Assembly: GCF_016086655.4 (NCBI RefSeq)
Contig: NC_052136.2
Span: forward strand, 47,422,492 to 47,486,491
DNA: 64,000 bases
Reading direction: 5' to 3'
Source of the DNA: Lepeophtheirus salmonis
Lineage: Eukaryota; Arthropoda; Copepoda; Siphonostomatoida; Caligidae
Shown: in pieces, positions 1-11,439 of the stretch
Layout of the letters: every line of letters starts with the position of its first letter
Numbering within the stretch: the first letter of the stretch is position 1
The notes under the pieces: model-generated
Seen by the model: the letters and a program-made list of their open reading frames with translations, nothing else
The model's database searches: none
What the model was told of the DNA's origin: nothing
Position numbers and translations under genes: made by a program

Positions 1-339
1 AAAAAAACTAACATAAATCCCAATTTTTCGTGTTTAGTACAAAAATATATCCACTACTTAAAAATCCATATCCATTTACTTGAATAGTCATAGTTAAAGA
101 ACTATAAGGATATGGAATACAATTATATATTTTATCAAATAGATAAACTGTAAAGAAAAGCTAATTTTTTCATAATTAATTTATTTATGACAAGTAGGCA
201 TTATTTGTACTTAATTGATAAATATGATAATGATATAATTTATTCATTGATTAAAAATTAATGAAGCAAAAACACTTGAAAGATGTGGAGCAAAGTCACT
301 ATTTTCTTGAAGATAAAATTTTTTTTATCAGGACATGAT
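1..339. other. AT-rich stretch, nothing recognised
   Basis: No ORF, splice-flanked coding segment or repeat similarity was seen. The sequence is very AT-rich with short homopolymers. Confidence 0.6.
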
Positions 340-545
340 TAATAAATTGACGAGCCAATTAAGGAGTAATTACTCTTTTGAACTCAATGGGCGTAGGTTC
401 GATTCGAGGTCGCTCCTCGAGAAGGAAATATACATGATAGATTGACTTCAAAGAGATGTCATAGGTTCGATGGAACAATTGTAACACTAAAACTTTTACT
501 TACACTATGTATATCGGTGGAACTCCATCTGACCAATAAAAGGAG
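340..545 (+). repeat. tRNA-derived SINE copy
   Basis: The head carries a Pol III B-box-like GGTTCGATTC at 396-405. It is followed by a body that recurs in the window: a purine-rich GAGAAGGAAATATAC, then GATTGACTTCAAAGAGAT, then AACAATTGTAAC. It ends in the diagnostic tail AACTCCATCTGACCAATAAA at about 515-534. At least seven other copies or pieces of this body and tail occur in the window on both strands. SINEs of this kind are transcribed by Pol III and mobilised by a LINE in trans. The A box is weak in this copy; copies at 7.9, 14.5 and 15.4 kb show it better. The element boundaries are approximate. Confidence 0.7.
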
Positions 546-1939
546 TATTGAAAAAAGGTTATAGTTACTACCCTAGTCCTTCCTAGAATTTGGAGTGTCC
601 TTCCATTAATATACTAGTAGGTATATCTTTAGGAATGAAAATATTCTGTAAGGGTTAAGTTTTAATTTTTATGTGTGTATGGCATCGTACCAATGTGATG
701 CGTCAACATATAGGCAATCTGGCAAAAAATCAAGCAAAGTAGACTAATTTTATAAACATATTTGAGTGAATTAAAGGCTTTGCGTTCAAATTCGTGGGAT
801 TATTGAAAATACATAATAGTTTAGGCTATATTTTATAACATTTGTTCGATTGAAGAAATGTATATTTATAAAATATATCATGTTTTCTAACTTTTATTGT
901 AGCGATCAATTTTAATTACTTTAAGTGTAATTTACAAGTATTCAACAGTATTTTATATGAACAATTGGTCAATAAAAATTGACCATAATTTGTTAAAAAC
1001 ACAAGCCTAATCTACACTCAATTTGAAAAAAAAATTATTCTGGCTTGTGTTTGTGTCAAATAAGCACATAGATATAGATTTGAAAATAAATTATAAAAAC
1101 ATTTTTTTAAAGAATGTTGTATAAAACTTGATAAAATTAAAACAACTTCATATGTCCTTCAAAAATTGATTTCTTTTACATGCACAGATTAAATTCTATT
1201 TTCAAAATTGGTTTAAAAATATATGCTCATTTTTGTTAATAAAGTAAATTAATATATTTAAAACGTGCCACTTGGAGTGTATTCTCATCTTAAATTAGAA
1301 TAGGTGCTTCCATCTAAAGTTTTTCTCCTTGTATTTGAGCTAGAGAAATATACAAACGTACCTTGACTTTTTTTATTAAAGAAGAAAAAAAAAACATGTA
1401 AATTATAAAGTGTTAAATATATAACGTTTGAAGGACTTTTTTTCAACTAAAAAAAAATGTAATGGGAGCCTTACGATGAGACTCTTTATACGTAACATTA
1501 TACAACTTGTGGGAGAATTTGTCTCATGCATTGCCAACATGTAATTATAATGAACTCATTTTTCACAAAAAAAGAGTACATTGTAATATAAGAAGTGTGT
1601 CAACATAAAAGCAATATTGAACAGAAATGAAGAAAAGTATAAATGTCCATTTTTTCTTAATATTATATATTCCATTTTTTTAGGTTGGAGAAAAAGTAAT
1701 TTTTTGATTACCCGCCCTTTTTTTAACTAAATATATCTTGTTTATTATTGATTACATCAGAGCATACCGTACGTCATTGTAAAGGTATGGATGTATACTA
1801 AAAACTATTTTTTGATAGTATTACGCTTGGCAGTTGCATCGTGAATTATCGTGTGTCAAGTATAAAGGTATCAAAAGAGGGAATTCACCGTATTTAACAT
1901 CTTTACCACCTGAAAGGGAAAATCGCGTCGAAACTGACA
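546..1939. other. AT-rich intergenic stretch
   Basis: No gene or repeat was recognised. There are several A and T runs and only short random ORFs. Confidence 0.5.
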
Positions 1940-2400
1940 AAGAAAAATTAATCTTTCAGTTCGTGCTGCACAAAAGTGGATTGAGCGATTTCGTTATATT
2001 GTAATATAGGTGAATGATACATGTATCAATAAATCAATAAAAACTATCGAGAGAGACCGTCAAGTTAGCAATCGTATCATCACTTAGAGCTAAACGCCGC
2101 TCATAAAACCGTTTCGAACCATTTGTATGTAGCAGGCTAGATACAAAAAGAAACTTAAAAAGGAGAGGGATCGTGTTTTATCAAGACAACTCCTTGTCGC
2201 GCATACATCTTTAGTGACGCGCCAGAAGCTCCAGTAGCTTAGATGGGAAGTTCTTGTGTGTCTACCCTACCGACCAGACCTACCACCAAGTGACTATCAC
2301 TTGTTCCTGACTATGGTCGATGTATAGCATACTGGTACAAATTTGTCCTTTCTTAAAGAGGGCTGTGAAAATTGGTTGATTGTAACAGTTCTTATACAGC
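1940..2400 (+). pseudogene. mariner (DD34D type) transposase relic
   Basis: Plus-strand frames show two blocks of a mariner transposase. Around 1957-2010 the peptide AQKWIERFR matches the end of the N-terminal helix-turn-helix region (family pattern QxWFxRFRSG). From about 2190 to 2310, HTSLVTRQKLQ, a stop, WEVLV, then PYRPDLPPSDYHLF match the catalytic C-terminal block. The last Asp of the DD34D triad is the D of SDYHLF. A QDN motif, the second-Asp motif, is present one frame away just before HTSL. The centre, including the first Asp region, is missing and there are several stops and frame changes. It is an old, internally deleted, inactive copy. No terminal inverted repeats were identified, so the boundaries are those of recognisable coding sequence only. 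Confidence 0.75.
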
Positions 2401-3599
2401 ATTAAAATAAAGTTTAAGTCAATAATATCGCGTTTTATTTTAAAATCTTCAATAAGAATTTTAGCTAGAGTGTATAATCTTATTTTATTTGAAATACACA
2501 TATTGGCCCCTGAGATGGCTTCTTTCAAATGAAATCTATTTATTCCTTATTATTGTATTTTAAAAATCAATTTTGGAGACTTTTAAGTGCAATTTTCAAC
2601 AGAACCAAAAGGTGAACAAGAATCATATGCTCATAGAAATTAATGATAGTTAATCGAGACGCATAAAATTTAATCTAAATTAAATTTTGAGAAAAACTAT
2701 TTTTGATTGTATTTGATTTGAAGGGTTACACATTTAATATACAATGTACATATTGTATATCAGATAACACAAATACAATCTAGAATTACTTTTTCAAAAT
2801 GGAGTATAGATTTATTTATTTATATACTTTGACGAAAATAATTATGGTCCGATTCTATTTACAAATTATTTTTATTGACCCTTTCTTAAAGTTACAATTT
2901 ATAAGCTAGAATTAAAATTCTTGAGTTTATTAACTTATCCAAAATAAAAATTAAAAGCCATTAATTGAACAAAACATATCTCTGAAATATAAAGCTGTGT
3001 GTATAATGTTTATATGACATAAAAAACTATTTGATTTATGTTCAATACTAAGTTTGTGTAAATTCCCAACAAATATAATTTACAAAAACTAAGGATCTCT
3101 TTTTTGGGAGGGTTATAATCTGTAAATTTATTACTAATTGGCATTCAATTTTAAATGCCTATATATAATATATGTAGTATAGAAAACAATTTATTGTACT
3201 ATATGGATGTAAATTATTATGCATAAAATGTAATTTATAGACTAGGTGGTCGAGAAATAATGATTAGTTTAAGTATATTTAACATTATTCTAATTACTCA
3301 TATAACAATAACTTTCTAAGAAAAGAAAAACTACTCAAAAGGTAGGTAAATTAATTATTTTTCAGACACTGACAGTTGAATGAAGAATTAATGTATATGT
3401 AAGTATATGAGAATTTAACAAATTTTTAAAAGTATAATACAATGCATAGACTGGTTTTTATTTTACTTCAAGACACTAAACTGTTGCAGTTAATTATCTG
3501 CACTCTGCACAGTGTATATTAAATTGGTTCTTACTTTATTTCTTTTGAAATGTTGGACGTTTTTTTTAATAGTTTGAGCCCTATTTATCAATGATTAGA
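2401..3599. other. AT-rich stretch, nothing recognised
   Basis: There are only short random ORFs. An 82-codon minus-strand ORF at 2280-2528 overlaps the mariner relic in antisense and is not considered a gene. Confidence 0.5.
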
Positions 3600-3960
3600 T
3601 GTTCAGCCGGCGAACAGATTGGAAGCTCTTGACGATTAAAGGTGTGTCAAGAGATGTACCATGCAGTCACGTTAGCTACTCGGAGAAAAATCCAAATGAG
3701 GATGAGAGGTACCGCAGCAACCTTTTCTATGAAAACCAAACTTCAAAATAAAGGAGATTGATTTCAATGCTGGAAGAGGGCTATATGAAGAAGCCATTTT
3801 GTAAATGTGTATTTTCTTCTTGGATGTGTGGCGCTGTATTGGATTTTTGTGTTTGTGATCACCCAAGGATTCTATAACACAAAAATAGGGCTCTTGAGGG
3901 ACTTTTAATCGGAATGGTAAGAACTTTGGATCTTTATTCACAAAATAATCCAGAGTGTTA
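3600..3960 (-). pseudogene. maT-like (Tc1/mariner) transposase C-terminal relic
   Basis: On the minus strand an 89-codon ORF (3672-3941) contains YKMASSYSP followed by GCCGTSHPHLDF. These resemble the stretch around the last catalytic residue and the following CGTPHPN-LDSLK segment of maT-type transposases. The DNA at 3605-3690 also resembles 38495-38575, which belongs to a clearer relic of the same family (shared cggcgaa-gagctcttg-cacgtagtca pattern). The catalytic Asp and the SPDLNPLD signature are not preserved. Heavy decay makes this a family-level call only. Confidence 0.45.
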
Positions 3961-5187
3961 AGATTATGACTCCGAGGAAGTGTAACGTCCTAATCCAATA
4001 ATATTGGTTCCTCTTATTCACTAGTCAGCTCCTCCTTTTACATATTTTTAGCGTTCCTAGAGGTGTGGGAAGGATCTTAATCTTAATCAAAATCAAATGT
4101 ATAATACTGGTTGTTTTCAGAACCAGAGAAACACATTCTACTGCAACACCCAAAGTGGGACTCGAATCACCTAGACTATGAAGTATATATTTCCTATTGC
4201 TTCAATGATAAATATGGAACACTTTTAAATATCTGAAAAAAAGAGATCCAGAATCTTGACTTTCACAGATACCTTGAATGTAATTTCACCCACGTTCATA
4301 ATATTAAAATTTACAAAGTTCGATTTGTATGATGAAAAAGTTTATAATTTTATCCTGCTTTTTGATTGTGAAAATACTGTTCAAACTATGAAGTGGCTTG
4401 AAATGTTTTATGGAGACTCCTGTCAATAAAGGGGGAAAAAAATTATTTAACAAAAACCAATTTTGGTAAGGGCAGGCTTTTCACCCCATATATTATCTAT
4501 TACATAATAGGATAAAAAATTAATATTTCTTCAAAAAGATATTAATACGATTTAAAAATGACTAAGTACAAAAAAAAGAATATAGTTTTACTAGGGCGCG
4601 AAATAGGCTATGGGTAGAATTGATGTTAGAAAATTTAGGAAAAAATATTATTCTGTGAAGACGTTATTTCTGAGCGTTATCAGGAATAAATAAACAGACA
4701 AACTTTCCTGTATTAATATATAATATAACTACCCAACAAATACGCAGTCTTACCTAATGTTTTTATCAGTCCACTTGCTCGTAATTACTCAATACTTCGA
4801 TTATCCTCATGAATGAAAGATTAATGATAACAGCTGGAGCAAATTAAAATAAAAACAGTGTTCAGGTTCGCAATCCTAAACCAATTTCAATGGTCGGAAC
4901 AAATTGAATCGTTTTTAATTGATGGAACAAAATTTTTGGTATCACCCCCAATTTATCCCCCATCATGGCAATTTATATTTGATATGACGTCATTGCACGA
5001 ATGCCCATAATATTGAACCGCACATAAGGTAATAATTTATATATGAATTCAAATACTAATATTAGATGAGAGTGGTAAATGTCTAATTTTTCTTGTAAGA
5101 CTGATCTAAAACGACCTTAAAGTCGGAATCGATTAGTTGTGTTAAACAAAAATTATAACAGTACCTAGACTATTAGTCATATAAAAA
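3961..5187. other. Intergenic stretch with a weak B-box-like site
   Basis: No gene was recognised. On the minus strand, a GATTCGAGTCCCACT segment near 4151-4167 resembles a tRNA T-arm or B box, but no acceptor stem or A box could be folded around it, so no tRNA is called. Confidence 0.4.
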
Positions 5188-5253
5188 TGTTGCAAAGTTT
5201 GTCTGTCTCTCTGTTTATTAACTCCGACCAATGCAGGGGTACTTCCTCAAGTA
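5188..5253 (+). repeat. Helitron-like 3' module (degenerate)
   Basis: The segment GCAAAGTTTGTCTGTCTCTC, then ACTCCGACCAATGCAGGGGTAC and CAAGT, parallels the better-preserved module at 52207-52287 that ends in a short GC hairpin and CTAGT. The hairpin is partly destroyed here and the terminal CTAG is mutated to CAAG. Only this end is recognisable. Confidence 0.45.
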
Positions 5254-5724
5254 CATTTATTTTGACAAGCTCTGACTTTTTTTGATTTGTTCCATATAGG
5301 TGAATCATTAGTTTTTATTGTTCCCACAAAACTTTATTCTTCCAAAAAATTTCTACAGTTCAAAAATGAACAAGTTAACGGGAAAAACTTGAACGAATGA
5401 ACGATAAACAGACACTTTTCAGAAAAAGAACGAATCAAAAGAAAAGAGGTGGACCTGTACAAGCCTGAATAGGGTAAATAAGTGAAGGTGTGTTTTGTAT
5501 ATTTCTTAAAGAATTAGAAGTGTAATTCCTAATTAGACTCTGAGACGTAGTGAGAATCCAAATCGGAATAATTTCTCCCTCCTTTCTTACAAAATAAGAA
5601 CACAGATTGTGTTTTTCTTTGTTTTTTAAACAAGATTTTGCTCCAAATTATGATTTGTAACATATATGCAAAATTATGAAAGTTATAAACAACGATATAA
5701 TTATAGTATATAGTGTCAAGTATA

Positions 5725-5895
5725 GTTCCAGGCCTGCAGAATCCGATACCACAATGGTAATGCCTAAAAGAATTATTTCAATAAGCAATGGGATGCCATG
5801 TCAGAAGCCAACTTAAAAAAACACCTACAGCAAATTCTGCCACTACCTAGAAGCCGTTAATATTGCCTATGGTGGTCATTTTCAAAATTAATTAT
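5725..5895 (+). pseudogene. maT/Tc1-mariner transposase extreme C-terminal relic
   Basis: In plus-strand frames NKQWDAMSEANLKKHLQQ is followed, after a frame change, by FCHYLEAVNIAYGGHFQN and a stop. This matches the C-terminal tail common to maT-type transposases (pattern EWDxMSExYIxKxCxxFRxRLEAVIxANGGHFEN-stop). Only the last 50 or so residues survive, with no catalytic residues. It lies alone in AT-rich DNA. Confidence 0.55.
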
Positions 5896-6479
5896 CCTTA
5901 ATACCATTATTATAAATTATATTTATAAAATAGTTTCGTATATTCAATGTAACACAATTAAACTTTACTGTTTAATTCTTTCATTTTAGTTTTAAAACTT
6001 TTGCATGACTCGTTAGATTTAATATATATAAAATTTAACTTTTACTCGATACTTTATTCGGTAACAGTTCATTCGTAAACTGAATAATATATAGTTTAAT
6101 GGAACCTTTTAGAATATAAAATGATTTAAGTTTTATTGATTGAAATGAATTGTTGTGAAAAATAATTCGTTAAATAACAAAATGCTTTGCATCTCTTTGG
6201 TCAATAAAATAGCTTAGATCTATTTTAATGATTCAAAATAATAATCTATTGTATAAATTATATTGAATATAATTTGATATAAAATTAATTATCTCTTATT
6301 TTAACAAACAATTATATATTTTATGCATTAAATAAGTTAGCAGATGTATTAAAATGTCAACTATGAAAACATTAAACGACAAATCTATTAGATATTTGAA
6401 ACCGAATATAGTTGCAACAATTTTTGCGTGTTTCACAGTAACCCGCTATTAGTTTGACATGCAATAATTTTCCGGCGTT
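5896..6479. other. AT-rich stretch, nothing recognised
   Basis: Very AT-rich with no ORF or repeat recognised. Confidence 0.5.
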
Positions 6480-6665
6480 AATGGAAAAACGCCGGGAATA
6501 AATTATTCTATTGAACTTAAGGCTCTTAGTTTCGTGCCTAGGTTGTTATACTTTTTGTACGAGTATATAGACTTCAAACACAGATCCTAAGTAAAATGAA
6601 GTAAATTTAATACTTCAATGTTTACTTATAATTAATCATTGCAACTCCATCTGACCAATAAAAAT
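6480..6665 (+). repeat. tRNA-derived SINE copy (degenerate head)
   Basis: It shares AATAAATTATTCT and TTGAACTTAAGG with the SINE heads at 7.9 and 14.5 kb (seen there in reverse complement). It ends in the tail GCAACTCCATCTGACCAATA at 6640-6659. The B-box position reads CTAGGTTGTTATAC, so the promoter is decayed. The start is approximate. Confidence 0.6.
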
Positions 6666-7478
6666 AAAATTATGGAATAAAAAAATTATTGACACAACAT
6701 ATTATTTTCTACTATTGTCGGAATATATTTTAAGATGATTGTAATCAGGGATTTCTTTATATACTGTATTTGAATACGACCATCCAATGTCGCAACAAGC
6801 CCCATAGCTAAGGATGGCTTAAACTGTTAAAAAACGATTATCCGTTAGAAGTTAAGAAAGTTGGACAAGATAATATTTTTTGGAGAATAAATAACTATAT
6901 CTTTTATAGTGTTGATTTATTAACTTTCATCAAATTATAGAAGATAAAGATATAATAAGCTTTATATTATTGATTACTGATCAGTAATATATGTAGATTT
7001 GAAAAAGCCAGTCTCACAGCTCAAGAATGAATTATACGAGGAAAGTTTCAACATTTGTTACAACTGATTCGTTTTCAACTGATTCAACTGGTTATTAAAT
7101 CTCCATAATAATATAATTTAAAATTTTGATGGAATTATAACAACTAATAGCCTAAAAAATATTCGATATTGTAAACTATATTCGTTACAGCAAAAATAAT
7201 ATATAACTATCGACATTGATACAAAAATACATATTCTCCAAATACATACTTTTGGAAATATACAAGGCAAAAGTAAGCCTTAAAAGCAAATAAATCAAAT
7301 TCACCAACCCGTTTTAAAAATTAGTAAAATTTACGAAATATTCCATAAATACAATTTTACTACAATCGTATTAGGTATATTATAGAATTGTGAGGTATAC
7401 CTATTTTCTGACTAGTTTAAATACTCAAAGACCTACCAAAAACTATTGTAAAACCGTCAACTAAAAATATAAACTTAC
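6666..7478. other. AT-rich intergenic stretch
   Basis: Nothing recognised. Confidence 0.5.
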
Positions 7479-7599
7479 TTATGCTTTTGGATAGAATAAA
7501 CTTATGAGGAAGTGAGATGCGCTTCAGGGTCAGGATCCCATCATTACCACCACTGCCAGCGCTGAGGGCCTCACATTTTGAATAAGCCTTGTACTTGAG
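7479..7599 (-). CDS. Candidate internal exon of an unrecognised host gene
   Basis: On the minus strand a 121-nt block begins just after a strong acceptor (ATTTTTTTCAG) and ends before GTAAGTTTAT, a near-consensus donor. Only one frame stays open through the block. It encodes 40 residues beginning LKYKAYSKCEALSAG, with SGGNDGILTLKRISLPHKF in the middle and ending ILSKSI. Codons ending in C or G are common (GAG, GCC, CTC, AGC, GGC, ATC, CTG), unlike the surrounding AT-rich DNA. No family was recognised. No companion exon was found in the window, so this could be one exon of a gene with long introns, or a captured or degenerate fragment. The 121-nt length means splicing phases at the two ends differ. 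Confidence 0.45.
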
Positions 7600-7849
7600 C
7601 TGAAAAAAATCTTTAAATTTTAACAATGCATTAAACAAAATATGAAAAAAAATTATTTTTGTATTGTATTGCCTTACTTTTATAACTGGCTAGACTGTAG
7701 ACTCGCTAGAAGTGCTGTAACATAGACGTACCTAAAAGTGTACGCTCTAACCAGTCATTGTTTTAACTAGGTAAAAATATAATCAGATGTAAAATAGTCT
7801 AAAGATCGTTAAAAGTGTTGAAAATCGGAATGGTTATTATTAAAAAGAA

Positions 7850-8035
7850 TTGGCATCTGGAACTAACACACTTAGTACTACAATTAATGCATCTCACTGA
7901 AGGAAATTGTATTCAATTTACATATTAAACGTATATTTATTTTTCTTGGAGTGACCGAGTATCAAACCTATGTACATCCATTTCAGGAGAATAATTATCC
8001 CAAGTGTGTTGTCCACTGAGCTAAGTTTATAATCA
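7850..8035 (-). repeat. tRNA-derived SINE copy, good A and B boxes
   Basis: Read on the minus strand the head gives CTTAGCTCAGTGGAC (A box, plus-strand 8011-8025) and GGTTTGATAC (B box, plus-strand 7959-7968) about 50 bases later, the spacing of a tRNA gene. The intervening TGGGATAATTATTCTCCTGA is shared with the 14.5-kb copy. Downstream the sequence passes into the less conserved tRNA-unrelated body. No cloverleaf with intact stems was found, so this is a SINE and not a functional tRNA. Confidence 0.7.
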
Positions 8036-8271
8036 ATCCAAACTATTAATAAGGTGTTTCTCATCTCTTTGGAGACATATCAGGATATTGCAATGAATTG
8101 CTCAATCTTACAGCAACTAAAAATATTATTTTATCAGTAATCAGTAATTTAGGAAAAGGACTGAATTTATAACTGTTAAAGAAGGATTAAGCATTGTATT
8201 TAGATTTCCATTGATAAATTCTTTAAGTTCATTTTTCGTTTAAACCCAATGGGGTAATTTAAAACATCGAG

Positions 8272-8451
8272 ATGAGGAAGCACTCCATATTTGCAGCTAA
8301 ATCATTTGATGATCCAAGGAAGGATCCAGAAGGTATGATGCTTTTTAATTTGTAAAAATAGCAAGGTAACAACAAAGCCATATCTATTTTGGAATACTAA
8401 TCTTCAGGACATAAGAACACCCAGATTCAAAAAGTCAACAGTGTCGTTTAA
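8272..8451 (+). CDS. Candidate two-exon small CDS, unrecognised
   Basis: Exon 1 (8272-8332) starts with ATG and encodes MRKHSIFAAKSFDDPRKDPE before an AG-GTATGA donor. A 75-nt intron (8333-8407) contains TACTAAT, close to the consensus branch site, 10 nt before a CTTCAG acceptor. Exon 2 (8408-8451) continues in frame as GHKNTQIQKVNSVV and a stop, giving 34 residues. The hydrophilic peptide and balanced codon use differ from random AT-rich ORFs. No family was recognised. It may instead be the first coding exon of a longer gene spliced to a distant exon; another acceptor (TTTTTGTACAG) lies at about 8487-8497. Support is from splice-like signals only. Confidence 0.3.
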
Positions 8452-9829
8452 ATCAACCTGTAAAATCATTGTTTTAAGAATATTCCTTTTTGTACAGTTA
8501 AAATCAACAGTGAGATCTCCAATCAAAATTATTGAAGAGGGAAGACTTACGGTTCGCTAATAATTGCTTTGAAAAAGGAGGGTTCTCTCGTTCGGCTGTA
8601 TATGTTAATCAAATCTGAATGACACGGAGAGACAGAAGAAACATGCTTCTAAATCTTCTTATGTTTAAATATATAATTTTACAGATTCCCAACTTTGATG
8701 GTACACAACAGTACTTATCTGTTGTAATTATATACATAAATACTTGATGACATTTGTTTGACCGTTTCCCCGGATGATTAATTAAACTGCAGATCAACTC
8801 AATCGATGAATTCGACACAACACTAATATTTACCCTACCACTTTTTGATTTTGAAAGAAATGTTACCTATTTTTGCAATTTTTCTCGGTCTCCCCTACGT
8901 TAAAGTTAGCAACAGTGAGCTTCGTAACATTCTGTTTTTATAATCTAGCTTTAATTAAAGTATGTACATATTTAGATAAATACAAATATTTTGGATTTAT
9001 TAAGTATAAGTCTATCCCTGATTACTTTTCTTTTGCCAAAAAAAAAGTTTATCTTATGTGGGTTTTCAAATTTATCTCATTTTTTTTATTATTCCTCAAT
9101 AAAAAGTATACATATTTTTTTTTTTCAATTTAATAATAATAATTGCATATAATCAATCATTATTTATAAAAAGTTTGCAATCTGCCAAAAATAGAATAAA
9201 TGAAAAAAATCAGCAACTATATTTATTTGTAATTTTTTTCCCATCAATTCACAATTATTTTATCAATATAACAGAATAACGTATATGTTTCACATGTCTG
9301 TAATAATCAAATTATCATTAGGATGTGTAATATCTTTGAACAAAGGTTCTAGCACTTTTAGTTAGCACTATCGGTGACATAACCCCTATATAATATGTTA
9401 CCAAAAAAAAATTGAAATGTATAAATATCTTAACTGCTTCGTAAACTCCCCTCCATTTTTAATCGTGAATACTTCCTTGAGGCAATTAGCTGCCTCAGCA
9501 TAAAAAATGATTTTGGATGGCTATAAGACTTTTTTTTTTTGTTATTATTACATAATATACTATAAGTATACGTAAACAAATTGAATATTTTATTCTATTG
9601 TATTTTATAACTGTGACTTCCTAATTTAATATAATATTGGGAGGAAAAATATTTATAAATTAATTAATTATTATAAAAATATAATATATTGTATACAAAA
9701 TGATACATATCGCACTCATGTTTTCATATTCCTCTTTGGGTTATAAAAATAATAAGAACCATTAAATCATTTTTTTAAGCCACGATGATAAAATTCAATT
9801 TTTTATTTAGCGTAAATATTCAATATATG
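8452..9829. other. AT-rich stretch without a convincing gene
   Basis: An 86-codon plus-strand ORF (8873-9133) is almost all F, L, I, K and Y and looks like a by-product of AT-rich DNA. Nothing else was recognised. Confidence 0.5.
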
Positions 9830-10265
9830 TACATTAGGGTTATGCAGTTGCTCCTAAAGTTAAAAATAATTTTCAAAATCAGGTAAGCCTAAAATAGTAT
9901 GTAGAAAATAAATACATAATTGCAAATTTGGTAGGCGTTTACCTCTAGCACAATTGCAATTTCTTAAAACGTATGAAGGAAAACTTTTATTTTGTGCATA
10001 TAAAATTAGGTATTTCATTGAAATAAATCAATAAACAAAACAAAAATCCTGTTTTTTATCTTTTTGGTTCTTCATATTTGAAAATAAGATAATATTTACT
10101 ATTCATTTATTTTGACATTCTTTTAAAACACGTATAAAAAAAAGCTTTACTTCATACACATTTAGAAATTGCAATTGTGCAAGATGCAAACTTTACCAAA
10201 TTTGCTTAAATTTTGTGTTTGTGTTCTACTTATCTAGTTGCAATAACAAAATTAGGGTTCCCTGA
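9830..10265. repeat. Large fold-back (inverted-repeat) element
   Basis: Two arms of roughly 150-170 bases face each other. The left arm (about 9830-10000) contains GCAAATTTGGTAGGCGTTTA, then AGCACAATTGCAATTTCTTA, then CGTATGAAGGAAAACTTTT. The reverse complement of the right arm (about 10110-10265) reads GCAAATTTGGTAAAGTTTGC, then TGCACAATTGCAATTTCTAA, then TGTATGAAGTAAAGCTTTT. The termini contain related TAGGGTT / AACCCTAA motifs. About 110 bases of AT-rich spacer separate the arms. There is no coding capacity, which fits a non-autonomous fold-back or MITE-type element. A target duplication was not resolved. Confidence 0.65.
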
Positions 10266-11439
10266 TTAAAAGGATGTTGGGGCAATGGTACTACTTTAAT
10301 TTACATAAATAATATTTCAACGATTTTTTATTCCAGATTATAATAATGATATTTTAATTTGTTGGGGGAAATTAGAATATTATTTACTATCCTATATAAG
10401 TATGCAATAATTATATATAATTATAGAATTCTCGTTGCAGTTAAGAGATGGACATAATTAGTTGCTATGTTACATCATGTCATTTGATTTCCCCGCTTAA
10501 ATTATTTTAAAACGTTTTTTGTTACACAATTTATTTTTATATAAAACTAGGTTTTTTACAAACTATTTGCTGCTAGTAGTTATAAATAAAAAGAAACTAA
10601 TTTACAATATGGACCATATAAATTGTTGATAATGTTATATTCTTATATGTGATCAGCTATTTATTTTTCTTCGTAATTACTCATAGTAATTAATTTATAA
10701 CTAAATAATATAAATATATATTGTGTAGCAAAAAATAAATACTACTTTAGAATTGGTAATATATAGAACTACACAAAAAAGTAATATTGTTAATATTTTG
10801 ATATTGTACATTAGTAACTTTTTTTTTAAATGAAACCATCAATTTTTCCCCAAAAGTTTGAATAAAAAGTGGTATGAGAAAATGTTAATTTTCTTAGAAA
10901 ATTGTTTAATATATTAAAAACTCCCTTAAAAATGTTTTTTAAACATTTTGCCGACAAGAATATGGTTGTTGTTAAATTTTAAAATATTTTCTCAAATAGT
11001 CAAAATATTTGCAAAGTTCTGTATTTTATAAAAACAATAATTTAAAATTTGTCTTAAACAATTTAATTTCAACTTCAACTCGAAAAAATTCAGAAATCAA
11101 TATTGGTAAGGTATTCAACCTCTACAAAATAAACATCTTAGTTACAGCCTTTCATACGTTTGCTAATAGGTAAATAAAGGATTCAATTAGATTAATATGA
11201 ATAGACATGACTCAAATCTCGAGTGACTACACTTAAAATCTTACAGTGTTGATCGTATCTAATGGTTAACATTTTATTATTTTCAACTTTTCAAGTCTTA
11301 TTTTTTAAACGGTAGGTTTTGTTAGTACATTTATTAACCAAACTCATCTGAAAATAATACTTGGCATAACTTTTATGCGATATGAGAGCCTTTAGCGCTA
11401 ATAATTAACTTACTACGATGCCTAAATTGATGCAGACTT
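10266..11439. other. AT-rich stretch, nothing recognised
   Basis: Very AT-rich; no ORF or repeat was recognised. Confidence 0.5.

Noticed and set aside
4140..4190. tRNA-like B box on the minus strand (GATTCGAGTCCC)
   Set aside because: No acceptor, D or anticodon stems could be built around it, and it does not match the SINE family body.
8873..9133. 86-codon plus-strand ORF with hydrophobic composition
   Set aside because: Composition (F, L, I, K, Y) is what AT-rich DNA gives by chance; there is no splice context, family or repeat support.
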